34,386 nucleotides of DNA from Vibrio sp. 10N.261.45.E2 (lineage in GTDB: Bacteria; Pseudomonadota; Gammaproteobacteria; Enterobacterales; Vibrionaceae), in the NCBI RefSeq assembly GCF_002875705.1, contig NZ_MCZZ01000134.1, positions 1-34,386 of the forward strand, in the 5' to 3' direction. The translations under genes and the position numbers were made by a program. Below are positions 27,758-34,386 of the stretch, piece by piece (the first letter of the stretch is position 1; each line of letters starts with the position of its first letter). The notes under the pieces are model-generated. The model saw nothing but the letters and a program-made list of their open reading frames with translations. It was not told the origin of the DNA and ran no database searches.

Positions 27758-28246
27758 TTAGGCAACACCTAAGCGTGCTCTTACTACTTGTTCGCAAGCA
27801 TCAATATTCGTCGTATCTTTCGGAATAATTAACACCGTGTCATTACCACCAACAGTACCGATAATCTCGGTATGTGGGTCGATATCAACTAACCTTGCCA
27901 CTAGTTGTGCGCAACCTGGGTTTGTTTTTACGATCACCATCGCTTGGTTGTGAGTGATTAATTCGATTTGCGATGAGATGGAGGCATCGACACGCACAGG
28001 CGCGCTTTCAACCGTGATGCAGTAAACCTTTTTACCACAGGCATTTTGAATTTTGACAACGCCAAGCTGTGACAAAATGCGAGATACGGTCGATTGACTG
28101 ATACCTGTATAGCCAATGTCGACGAGTTTCTCGCGCAGTTGGTTTTGGGTCGAGAAGCTTTGTTGTTGTAGTAAGCGTTTGCACGCTGCAGTTAATGTTT
28201 TGTCTTCAGCTGAATACAAGCAACCGTGCTCTGTGATTGGATTCAT
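27758..28246 (-). CDS. argR: Divergent ArgR-family repressor of the arginine deiminase locus
   Basis: A 162-residue ArgR/AhrC-type regulator. The N-terminal winged helix (about 12-78) holds GISQSTVSRILSQLG, equivalent to the E. coli INQSKVSRML recognition helix. The C-terminal hexamerisation/ligand domain has NPGCAQLVARLVD and GTVGGNDTVLIIP. The motif aligns without gaps to E. coli GTIAGDDTIF, so N135 replaces D128, one of two acidic residues that contact arginine, while D136 (D129) is kept. It differs clearly from the main gammaproteobacterial ArgR, so I read it as a second paralogue, likely governing the arc genes beside it. The ATG at 28246 has AAGGAG six nt upstream. A longer frame from 28288 lacks such a site. 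Tandem ARG-like boxes lie upstream. Confidence 0.85.
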   Translation of the reverse strand: MNPITEHGCLYSAEDKTLTAACKRLLQQQSFSTQNQLREKLVDIGYTGISQSTVSRILSQLGVVKIQNACGKKVYCITVESAPVRVDASISSQIELITHNQAMVIVKTNPGCAQLVARLVDIDPHTEIIGTVGGNDTVLIIPKDTTNIDACEQVVRARLGVA

Positions 28247-28573
28247 GAACAACTCCTTAAGGTCAATATGTGAATATCGCTTGTCCATAGCGCCGAGCGC
28301 ACTCCCAAAGCCGTAGAGTACGATTGTTAAGTAGGGCCTACCGATGAATCTCGAAATAAAGAGGAAAGGTATGCGTGGTATATGATCGTCTATGCACCGA
28401 GTCTACCACTAAAGGATAGTTATCTTTTTGAAGGGGATCACCAAATAAAATTCTAGTTATTTGCTTTTATTTTGGAGTTTTATTCTTTTGTTAAATGGAT
28501 ATTTATTCCGAGTTTGGCATAAATATCCATCGCTATTAGGGTGCTTTGGAGACTGTGATAATGACGCTAAGGG
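28247..28573. other. pyrI-argR spacer
   Basis: 327 bp, AT-rich at the pyrI end. The recognised content is the tandem ARG-like operator at 28494-28531. The argR-proximal 200 bp hold no gene and no terminator I can defend. No terminator for pyrI with a U-run is seen, so pyrI transcripts may run into argR. Confidence 0.4.
28494..28531 (-). promoter_or_regulatory. Tandem ARG-box-like operator upstream of the argR paralogue
   Basis: Two 14-bp cores, TGGATATTTATTCC (28496-28509) and GGCATAAATATCCA (28516-28529), each match TGNATWWWWATNCA at nine of ten defined bases. Their centres are 20 bp apart, i.e. two 18-bp boxes separated by 2 bp, the geometry of the E. coli argR operator (others use 3 bp). 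The pair also forms a perfect 12-bp inverted repeat (28495-28506 / 28519-28530). Autoregulation is inferred. Confidence 0.65.
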
Positions 28574-29038
28574 TTAGCGAATTTCACTCATAATCTCGCG
28601 AGAGAATACTTTTTCACAGTAATGGCATTTTAGCTGCACATTTTCCTGTTTTAGCTGCACTTTAAAGCTGCTTTCAACGGGTTCTCCGTGCGAAATACAG
28701 TTGCTATTTGGGCATGAGAATACGCTGTTGATTTGCTCTGGCAGTACAAGAGTCAGCTTGTTTACTACCTTGTACTCTTCAATCTGATTGACCGTCGCTT
28801 GTGGTGCATACAGAGCCAATTGGTTCGCCTGTTCTTTGGTTAGAAAGATATTCTCAATTTTTATCAGGTCTTTGTGCCCCAACGCGGATGATGGCAGATT
28901 TAATCCCATGGTGATGCGCTGTTCCGTTTTGTGCATCTTGAACAGTTTGAGGATTTTGATACCAAGGTGAGCAGGGATGTGGTCAATGACGCTGCCGTTA
29001 CGAATAGCTTCTACTTGTAGCTGAGTTTGTTTAACCAT
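28574..29038 (-). CDS. pyrI: Aspartate carbamoyltransferase regulatory chain
   Basis: Regulatory subunit that binds CTP/ATP and joins PyrB trimers into the allosteric holoenzyme. It has 154 residues, as in E. coli (153). The allosteric domain begins [20 protein letters not shown], with [13 protein letters not shown]. The C-terminal zinc domain has four Cys in [10 protein letters not shown] and [10 protein letters not shown]. The ATG at 29038 is preceded by AGGAGAAAACAG; a longer frame overlapping pyrB is not needed. It lies 16 nt after pyrB in a classical pyrBI operon. Confidence 0.96.
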   Translation of the reverse strand: MVKQTQLQVEAIRNGSVIDHIPAHLGIKILKLFKMHKTEQRITMGLNLPSSALGHKDLIKIENIFLTKEQANQLALYAPQATVNQIEEYKVVNKLTLVLPEQINSVFSCPNSNCISHGEPVESSFKVQLKQENVQLKCHYCEKVFSREIMSEIR

Positions 29039-29054
29039 GACTGTTTTCTCCTGC

Positions 29055-29984
29055 TTATAAAGTGTCGTTAAGAACAAGGGCTAATAGGGCTTCACGAGCA
29101 TACACACCGTTTTCTGCTTGCTCGAAGTAGTATGCGTGTGGCGTTTTATCGACATCGGTTGTGATTTCGTCGACACGTGGTAGTGGGTGAAGTACCTTCA
29201 TGTTTTTGCGTGCATCTTTCAGCGTATCAGCCGTTAGGATGTAAGCCGACTTCATGTGCGCGTATTCTGACGCATCAAAGCGCTCTTTCTGTACACGAGT
29301 CATGTACAGAACATCCAGTTCAGGCACCACTTCTTCAATGCTGCTGTGAGTGCTGTATTGGATGCCCATCTCTTCCAATTCTTCACAGATATAATCCGGC
29401 ATCGCTAACACTTCAGGTGCGATAAAGAAGAAACGCACGTTATTGAATTTTGATAGCGCTTGAGTCAATGAGTGCACGGTACGGCCATATTTTAGGTCGC
29501 CGACGAAAGCCACATTGAGGTTGTCGAGCGTGCCTTGCGTTTCGTAAATCGAGAACAGATCCAGCAAGGTTTGCGTTGGGTGCTGGTTTGCGCCATCACC
29601 GCCATTCACTACCGGAACACCGTTAGAAAATTCAGAGGCTAAACGTGCTGCGCCTTCTTGTGGGTGGCGCATCACAAAGGCATCGACGTAAGAGGAAATA
29701 ACCTGCACTGAATCGGCAAGCGTTTCGCCTTTCTTCGCCAGCGATGTGTTACCGCCATTATCAAAGCCGATGACTGTGCCACCAAGGCGTTGCACTGCGG
29801 TTTCAAATGAAAGGCGAGTTCGAGTTGAAGGCTCGAAAAAGCAGCTCGCGACCACTTTATTTTTCAGCAGCTCCGGATTTGGATCGGCCTTGAGTCTTGC
29901 TGCAGTATCGACGATAAGCTCCAGTTCATCACGAGAGAGCTCTGGAATGGAGATGATGTGCTTGTTAAATAACGAATGCGCCAT
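29055..29984 (-). CDS. pyrB: Aspartate carbamoyltransferase catalytic chain
   Basis: Joins carbamoyl phosphate and aspartate, the committed step of pyrimidine synthesis. It has 309 residues. [15 protein letters not shown] near residue 50 is the carbamoyl-phosphate motif, with [19 protein letters not shown] near 130 and [11 protein letters not shown] near 265. The start at 29984 follows AAGGAAGACCCGTT and gives the family N-terminus [13 protein letters not shown]. The same frame stays open for 47 codons upstream, through the attenuator, but that part is leader, not protein. Expression should respond to UTP through the leader described separately. It follows argF on the same strand. Confidence 0.96.
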   Translation of the reverse strand: MAHSLFNKHIISIPELSRDELELIVDTAARLKADPNPELLKNKVVASCFFEPSTRTRLSFETAVQRLGGTVIGFDNGGNTSLAKKGETLADSVQVISSYVDAFVMRHPQEGAARLASEFSNGVPVVNGGDGANQHPTQTLLDLFSIYETQGTLDNLNVAFVGDLKYGRTVHSLTQALSKFNNVRFFFIAPEVLAMPDYICEELEEMGIQYSTHSSIEEVVPELDVLYMTRVQKERFDASEYAHMKSAYILTADTLKDARKNMKVLHPLPRVDEITTDVDKTPHAYYFEQAENGVYAREALLALVLNDTL

Positions 29985-30026
29985 AACGGGTCTTCCTTTT
30001 TCTATGCATACAGTCAAATTGCGGAC

Positions 30027-30056
30027 AAAAAAAAGCCCCCTAAAAATAGGAGGCTT
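30027..30056 (-). terminator. pyrBI attenuator (leader terminator)
   Basis: On the minus strand, AAGCCTCC pairs with GGGGGCTT (one U-G pair, 8-nt loop TATTTTTA) followed by six further T residues. It ends 42 nt before the pyrB start. The leader peptide's stop codon lies in the hairpin, so a ribosome following closely behind polymerase would prevent folding. Confidence 0.88.
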
Positions 30057-30147
30057 CGAAACGATCAATAGAGCAAAATAAAAATGAGACCACCGCCAAT
30101 CTTTGGCGTGTAGTTTGACAATCATGTGCGACAGAATTGCGGTTCAT
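30040..30147 (-). CDS. pyrL: pyrBI leader peptide
   Basis: A 35-codon frame starting [13 protein letters not shown] and ending in EASYF at a TAG inside the attenuator hairpin. An AAGAGAG site lies seven nt upstream of the ATG. The middle of the message has a CGCCAA-AGA-TTGGCG pause hairpin (30094-30108) followed by the U-rich tract coding SFLFCS. As in E. coli pyrL, the peptide itself has no function. Tight coupling between ribosome and UTP-starved polymerase lets pyrBI be read. The sequence differs from E. coli PyrL, so identity rests on layout. Confidence 0.72.
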   Translation of the reverse strand: MNRNSVAHDCQTTRQRLAVVSFLFCSIDRFEASYF

Positions 30148-30164
30148 TTTTTGCTCTCTTAAGA

Positions 30165-30205
30165 CAAATTGCGGAGGATTATACCCAGATAAAAAGGCCA
30201 TGCAA
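30165..30205 (-). promoter_or_regulatory. pyrBI promoter with AATTTG initial transcribed sequence
   Basis: TTGCAT (30200-30205), a 16-bp spacer and an exact TATAAT (30178-30183), then CCTCCGC and AATTTG, with A30170 as likely start. E. coli pyrBI starts with the same AATTTG, where slippage on the three U residues at high UTP aborts transcription. The same reiterative control is therefore possible here. Confidence 0.8.
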
Positions 30206-30468
30206 TACTTTCTGTAAAGTATTCATTTAATGGGTTTTTATGCGAAATCACGTCCGTTTATAGCTTCCATTTAAGCCTTTGTTGGAGCTGCGAATCTCAG
30301 GTTTTTTAAGGTAATAATCTCTTCTCGCACATGAAAAAAAATGCGAGTTTTATCCAAGGTCAAAATCCCAAGAATGCCACCCGCATTTCCCTGTTATTGC
30401 ACTTAACTTGTCAATGTTTCGCGAACAAGTGAGTGCTTAACTTTTTAACTTCGTAACTTTTTAGCTTA
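30206..30468. other. argF-pyrB spacer with a 3' hairpin (30399-30436)
   Basis: Between argF and the pyrBI promoter, GCACT-ACTTGT pairs with ACAAGT-AGTGC (small bulges) soon after the argF stop on the transcribed strand, with no U-run. A second weak dyad (CTCGCA/TGCGAG, about 30325-30352) has an A-rich loop. No open frame. These may cap or process the arc transcript. Confidence 0.4.
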
Positions 30469-31479
30469 TTAGCTGCCTAGTGTCGCAACCATGACTGCTT
30501 TGATGGTGTGCATGCGGTTTTCTGCTTCATCGAACACGATAGAGTATTCAGACTCGACTACTTCATCCGTCACTTCTACGCCATCTTTAAGCTGCGGATA
30601 TTCAGCAGCAAGCTGTTTTCCTACTGTTGTATCTTCGCCGTGGAAAGCCGGTAGGCAGTGCATGAATTTCACATGTGGGTTGCCCGTTGCTTTGATCATG
30701 TCCATGTTCACTTGGTAAGGCATCATTAGGTTAATGCGCTCAGCCCACGCTTCTTTCGCTTCGCCCATTGATACCCAAACATCGGTGTATAGGAAGTCAC
30801 AACCTTGCACGCCTTCTTGAACATCTTCTGTTAGCGTGATTTTGCCGCCAGTGTGTTCTGCGATTTCACGACATTGAGCCAAAAGCTCTTCTTGTGGCCA
30901 GAATTGTTTTGGAGCAACAAGGCGAATGTCCATACCCATTTTCGCAGCGCCAACCATCAGAGAGTTGCCCATGTTGTTGCGAGCATCACCTAGGTAAGCA
31001 AAGCTGATTTCATGCAGTTGTTTACCACGGCCGTATTCGGTCATAGTTAGGAAGTCAGCAAGGATTTGTGTTGGGTGGAACTCGTCTGTCAGACCATTCC
31101 ATACCGGTACACCTGCGTAAGCGCCTAGCTCTTCAACGATCTCTTGACCGAAGCCTCGGTATTCAATGCCATCGTACATACGACCAAGAACGCGAGCCGT
31201 GTCTTTCATTGATTCTTTGTGGCCAATTTGAGAGCCAGATGGGCCTAAGTAAGACACTCGAGCACCTTGGTCGAATGCCGCTACTTCGAATGCACAGCGA
31301 GTACGAGTTGAGGTTTTCTCAAAGATAAGCGCAATGTTTTTGCCAGTTAGTGTTGGCTGTTCGTAACCGTTGTACTTCGCTTTTTTTAGCTCCATAGAAA
31401 GATCTAACAAGTGTTGAATTTCGCGTGGAGTGAAATCTAGTAGTTTTAGGAAGTTACGGTTGCGTAGGTTAAAAGCCAT
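30469..31479 (-). CDS. argF: Ornithine carbamoyltransferase (ArgF/ArcB type)
   Basis: Interconverts ornithine plus carbamoyl phosphate and citrulline plus phosphate. It has 336 residues. [18 protein letters not shown] near residue 55 binds carbamoyl phosphate, with [15 protein letters not shown] near 135 and the catalytic Cys in [12 protein letters not shown] near 275. It is downstream of arcA and arcC, so it could act as the catabolic ArcB that breaks citrulline down. Sequence alone does not separate ArcB from anabolic ArgF, and it may do both. A 141-nt gap with a perfect 11-bp hairpin separates it from arcC. Confidence 0.93.
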   Translation of the reverse strand: MAFNLRNRNFLKLLDFTPREIQHLLDLSMELKKAKYNGYEQPTLTGKNIALIFEKTSTRTRCAFEVAAFDQGARVSYLGPSGSQIGHKESMKDTARVLGRMYDGIEYRGFGQEIVEELGAYAGVPVWNGLTDEFHPTQILADFLTMTEYGRGKQLHEISFAYLGDARNNMGNSLMVGAAKMGMDIRLVAPKQFWPQEELLAQCREIAEHTGGKITLTEDVQEGVQGCDFLYTDVWVSMGEAKEAWAERINLMMPYQVNMDMIKATGNPHVKFMHCLPAFHGEDTTVGKQLAAEYPQLKDGVEVTDEVVESEYSIVFDEAENRMHTIKAVMVATLGS

Positions 31480-31502
31480 GATGTATTCCTTCTTAGATTT
31501 AT

Positions 31503-31542
31503 GCGCTTTCTTGTTACAGGGAAAGAAAATTCAAGAAAGCGC
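31503..31542 (-). other. Intercistronic hairpin between arcC and argF
   Basis: Perfect 11-bp inverted repeat GCGCTTTCTTG / CAAGAAAGCGC with an 18-nt loop, 24 nt before argF. No U-run follows on the transcribed strand. Likely an mRNA processing or stability structure. Confidence 0.55.
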
Positions 31543-31620
31543 GATTCAATTTTTGTGTATTAATTTCAGTTCAAACGGTGATTCAGTTTTCTCGCAAGGT
31601 TTGAAAATCTCGCGAGTGGA

Positions 31621-32532
31621 TTAATCTTTGGTGATATTGGTGCCTGCTTGGCCTTGCAAGATTTGCAAGCCATCTTCGAGTGCGCCGATACCCACAACTT
31701 TGCCGCCTTGTTGAATGAATTCGCACGATGCTTCGATTTTTGGCCCCATTGAGCCCGCATCGAATTCAAACATCGCCAATTCACTTGGTGTGGTGCTGCG
31801 CAGTGCGTGTTGAGTTGGTTTGCCCCAATCAAGGTATACAGCGTCAGCATCGGTCAGAATAAGCAGTGCATCTGCATCCAATTGTTTCGCCAAGAAAGCC
31901 GCTGACATGTCTTTGTCGATAACCGCTTCAACACCGACTAATTTGCCGTTCTCTTTTTTCACTGGGATGCCACCGCCGCCAGTACAAATCACTAGATGGC
32001 CTGCATCGATAAGCTGTGTGATCGCTTCGTGCTCAACAATGCCGGTAGGGCGTGGGCTTGGCACAACGCGACGGAAGTGTTGGCCGTCTGGTTTGACGAT
32101 CCAGTGGAATTTCTCTGCCAGTTCACGAGCTTCTGCTTCTTCGTAGATCGGGCCAATCGGCTTAGTTGGATCGGCGAATGCAGGATCGTTTGGATCAACG
32201 GTCATTTGCGTCAACATGCATGAGATGTTGCGATTAGGCAGATAGTTTTTGAACTCTTGCATCAACATGTAGCCGATCATGCCTTGAGTCTCACTGCCCA
32301 ACACATCTAGCGGATATGGATTTACTTTTTTGTATTCCAAACCTTGCAGAGCAAGTAAACCAACTTGTGGGCCATTACCGTGCACTAGAACCACGTTGTA
32401 CACTTTCGCAATTTCAGAAATGGTCTTAACAGCTGTTTCAATATTACGGCGTTGAACATCGGCTTCTAACGGCTCACCGCGACGAAGTAGGGCATTACCG
32501 CCGAGTGCAACAACAACAGTTTGCTTAGTCAT
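31621..32532 (-). CDS. arcC: Carbamate kinase
   Basis: Transfers phosphate from carbamoyl phosphate to ADP, the ATP-yielding step of the arginine deiminase pathway. It has 303 residues in the amino-acid-kinase fold. VVVALGGNALLRRGEPL opens the chain, LVHGNGPQVGLLALQ follows near residue 50, and ICTGGGGIPVKKENGK lies near 210 with LILTDADAVYLDWGKP near 245. AGAGAACACAATT precedes the ATG. It lies between arcA and argF. Confidence 0.96.
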   Translation of the reverse strand: MTKQTVVVALGGNALLRRGEPLEADVQRRNIETAVKTISEIAKVYNVVLVHGNGPQVGLLALQGLEYKKVNPYPLDVLGSETQGMIGYMLMQEFKNYLPNRNISCMLTQMTVDPNDPAFADPTKPIGPIYEEAEARELAEKFHWIVKPDGQHFRRVVPSPRPTGIVEHEAITQLIDAGHLVICTGGGGIPVKKENGKLVGVEAVIDKDMSAAFLAKQLDADALLILTDADAVYLDWGKPTQHALRSTTPSELAMFEFDAGSMGPKIEASCEFIQQGGKVVGIGALEDGLQILQGQAGTNITKD

Positions 32533-32551
32533 AATTGTGTTCTCTCATTTT

Positions 32552-32589
32552 GGCCAAGTTGAGGTTATTTAAGATCGTTCAACTTGGCC
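32552..32589 (-). other. Intercistronic hairpin between arcA and arcC
   Basis: Perfect 11-bp inverted repeat GGCCAAGTTGA / TCAACTTGGCC with a 16-nt loop, filling most of the 72-nt gap. It is followed by AAAATGAG rather than U residues, so it is not a terminator. Same style as the arcC-argF hairpin. Confidence 0.55.
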
Positions 32590-32604
32590 GTTTCGTCTTA
32601 GTGA

Positions 32605-33828
32605 TTAGATACCATCACGCTCAATTGGGCAGCTCATGCAGCGTGCGCCACCACGACCGCGGCCAAGTTCATCTCCAGGGATAGGAAGAACTGTGATGCC
32701 TGCTTTGTCGTATTTTTCATTGGTGTAAGTGTTGCCTTCGTAGCCAATCACAACGCCAGGTTTAACTGTTAGAACGTTGTTTGCATCGTTCCACTGTTCA
32801 CGTTCTGCATGGAAGTTGTCACCACCCGTTGTGATTAGGTTTAGCTTGTCTACGCCGAGTGCTTTTTCGATAGCCGTTACGAAGTAGCCTTCTTCTTTCA
32901 CTTTTACCGCGCCCGACTCATCACCAGTAAGGTTCCAGCACTGCACGTCTTTACTCACCACTTCAGGGTAAACAGAGAACGTGTCTTCGTTCATGTGTGT
33001 CATAACCGTGTCTAGGTGCATGCAAGAGCGGTGTTTTGGTAGTTGCATTGCGATAACTTGTTTCGCTTGACCGTGTTTGAATAGGCTAGATGCTAAGTGC
33101 TCAACACCTTGTGCTGTTGTACGCTCAGACATACCGATAAGCACCGTGCCACGACCGATAACAAGAACATCACCACCTTCAATGGTTGAATTGTCGTAGC
33201 TGATGTTTTCTTCATCGCCGAAGTATTTAATGAAGTCTTGGCCTGCGAATGTTGGGTGCCAACGGTAAATAGCGCGAACGTGGTTGGTTTCACGTTGACG
33301 AGCAGGTTTTGCCATTGGGTTGATGGATACGCCACCGTATACCCAGCAAGATGTGTCGCGAGTAAATAGGTGGTTTGGTAGAGGTTCGATAATGAAGTCA
33401 GTTGGTGCGTGCATGCCTTGCATCATTGAAGATGATTTCATTGGCATTTCAGCGTAAGACAGACCGCCCGTTAGGATTTTCGCTAGCTCTAGGTTTGGTA
33501 AGTCGCCCAAGTAGCAGCGCACATCGTTAGCAAAAGTTTTACCTAAGCGGTAATCAGAAACTTGATGACTCAAAAGCCAATCTTTCGCTTCTGGCACGGC
33601 TAGCGTGTCTGCTAGTAGGTCAGTAAGAAGAAGAACCTCAACACCTTGATCACGTAGCGTTTGAGTAAATGCGTCATGCTCTTTACCTGCACGCTCAACA
33701 GCCAGTACGTCATCAAATAGTAAATCGTGACAGTTAGAGGGTGTTAGGTGAGTCAGTGCGCGTCTTGGGCGGTGAACTAGAACGCGGCGTAATTGACCTA
33801 TTTCAGAACCTACATAGAACTTACTCAT
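32605..33828 (-). CDS. arcA: Arginine deiminase
   Basis: Hydrolyses arginine to citrulline and ammonia, the first step of a pathway that yields ATP and counters acid. It has 407 residues. [15 protein letters not shown] is the family N-terminus; [19 protein letters not shown] (near residue 150), the [11 protein letters not shown]lu/Asp pair (near 215), HLDTVMTH (near 270) and the catalytic Cys in [13 protein letters not shown] at the C-terminus are all present. An AGAGAGACGATC purine-rich stretch precedes the ATG. No ArcD arginine/ornithine antiporter is in the window; it could lie beyond the edge. Confidence 0.97.
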   Translation of the reverse strand: MSKFYVGSEIGQLRRVLVHRPRRALTHLTPSNCHDLLFDDVLAVERAGKEHDAFTQTLRDQGVEVLLLTDLLADTLAVPEAKDWLLSHQVSDYRLGKTFANDVRCYLGDLPNLELAKILTGGLSYAEMPMKSSSMMQGMHAPTDFIIEPLPNHLFTRDTSCWVYGGVSINPMAKPARQRETNHVRAIYRWHPTFAGQDFIKYFGDEENISYDNSTIEGGDVLVIGRGTVLIGMSERTTAQGVEHLASSLFKHGQAKQVIAMQLPKHRSCMHLDTVMTHMNEDTFSVYPEVVSKDVQCWNLTGDESGAVKVKEEGYFVTAIEKALGVDKLNLITTGGDNFHAEREQWNDANNVLTVKPGVVIGYEGNTYTNEKYDKAGITVLPIPGDELGRGRGGARCMSCPIERDGI

Positions 33829-34386
33829 GATCGTCTCTCTCTTATATATTTGAATTACTTTTATCGCTAAGAGTAATTATTTATTTTCAGTTGAGAAGAA
33901 TGAATTATTTATTCATATCTCTTGTCTGGAATTAATATTACGCTTGCTAGTCAGGTATTCTTAGAGATCTATCACAAATCGTTTTTTATCCCGCAGCCCT
34001 TTAAAAATAAGGGTTTTAACAAACTTTATGCACTTTTAATCATGGTTAGTGCACTCTAAATAGTTAGCTGTTAGGGAACTTTATGCACGCTTTTTTGACG
34101 AAAGTTCCTAGAATTTAATTTACGAGAGATTATATGCAGAATAACTTTATTGATAAGAGTGTACTTAGCTTGGAAGTATGCATTGTTTTTATTTAGATAT
34201 TTAATTTTGGATATGGAATTAATTATTTATTAACAAAGTAAATGCGAATAAAGCTGTTGTGATCACATTTTAAAATCGACCGTTTAAGTGTGTTTTTGAT
34301 AAGAAATGGCATTAATTTTCGGCTGATTATTAGGATGTAAATTAATTTAAATATAATTAACTCTAATAAGCCCGATTTCAGATAAT
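33829..34386. promoter_or_regulatory. Upstream region of the arc genes
   Basis: 558 bp, very AT-rich, no gene. Candidate sites: a CRP-like TGTGATAGATCTCTAA on the minus strand (33961-33976); an ATGAAT-N5-ATTCAT dyad (33900-33916), one base longer than a canonical ARG box; two TGCAC-started ARG-like cores exactly 21 bp apart (34029-34042 and 34050-34063); and a direct repeat AACTTTATGCAC (34022-34033 and 34077-34088). A clear -35/-10 pair could not be chosen. TGTGATCACA (34258-34267) is a short palindrome of unknown use. Confidence 0.4.

Noticed and set aside
33998..34018. CCCTT-TAAAAAT-AAGGG-TTTT as a terminator
   Set aside because: Stem of only five pairs, plus strand, with no plus-strand gene upstream in the window.
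34258..34267. TGTGATCACA as a CRP site
   Set aside because: CRP half-sites need a 6-bp spacer; here they abut, so it is only a short palindrome.
1..34386. CRISPR arrays, insertion sequences, tRNA or rRNA genes, prophage genes
   Set aside because: No regularly spaced repeats, transposase-like frames, cloverleaf-type sequences or phage proteins were seen.

Overview
The window is a gene-dense stretch of a gammaproteobacterial chromosome, most likely Vibrio (the proteins look like a Vibrio-type NhaP2, Fis, PyrBI and CrbS/CrbR; the species cannot be named from the sequence alone). I see no insertion sequence, prophage, CRISPR array, tRNA or rRNA. Nearly all of it is core metabolism plus regulators, and the interest lies in regulatory architecture and in a few genes of unknown role.

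Layout. 98-3067 (minus): purH-purD, the end of IMP synthesis plus GAR synthetase, with a PurR-like operator upstream. 3393-3833 (plus): zntR, divergent from purH. 3923-5223 (minus): dusB-fis with a GC-rich discriminator promoter. 5352-6239 (minus): prmA. 6410-8748 (minus): aroQ-accB-accC (fatty acid synthesis entry plus dehydroquinase). 9071-13715 (minus): acs, then a DnaQ-fold exonuclease and a cNMP/CBS/nucleotidyltransferase protein of unknown role. 13948-18693 (plus): an HcaT-like MFS transporter and the SSS-fused hybrid kinase CrbS. 18771-20555 (minus): a Fur-box-controlled fagA-like gene and fumC. 20744-22724 (minus): a two-subunit sodium:solute (probably acetate) symporter. 23161-24912 (plus): nhaP2. 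24909-25547 (minus): the response regulator crbR. 25750-27582 (minus): dsbD. 27758-33828 (minus): arcA-arcC-argF, pyrB-pyrI and a divergent ArgR paralogue. 33829-34386: upstream region of the arginine deiminase genes.

How the genes fit together. Two themes dominate. First, an acetate-switch island: acs (acetate to acetyl-CoA), the symporter pair, the sensor kinase CrbS and the regulator CrbR lie within about 16.5 kb, with fumC between them and two conserved genes of unknown role (exonuclease and DUF294-type nucleotidyltransferase) beside acs. Second, a carbamoyl-phosphate junction: arginine deiminase, carbamate kinase and ornithine carbamoyltransferase sit directly upstream of aspartate carbamoyltransferase (pyrBI) and an ArgR paralogue. 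pyrBI carries a complete UTP-type control region (promoter with an AATTTG start, leader peptide, pause hairpin, U-rich tract and terminator just before pyrB).

Items most worth a second look are a perfect 40-bp palindrome inside the CBS region of the DUF294 gene, the ArgR paralogue with Asn in place of an arginine-contacting Asp together with its own tandem ARG-box-like operator, and the terminator/promoter overlap immediately before crbS.
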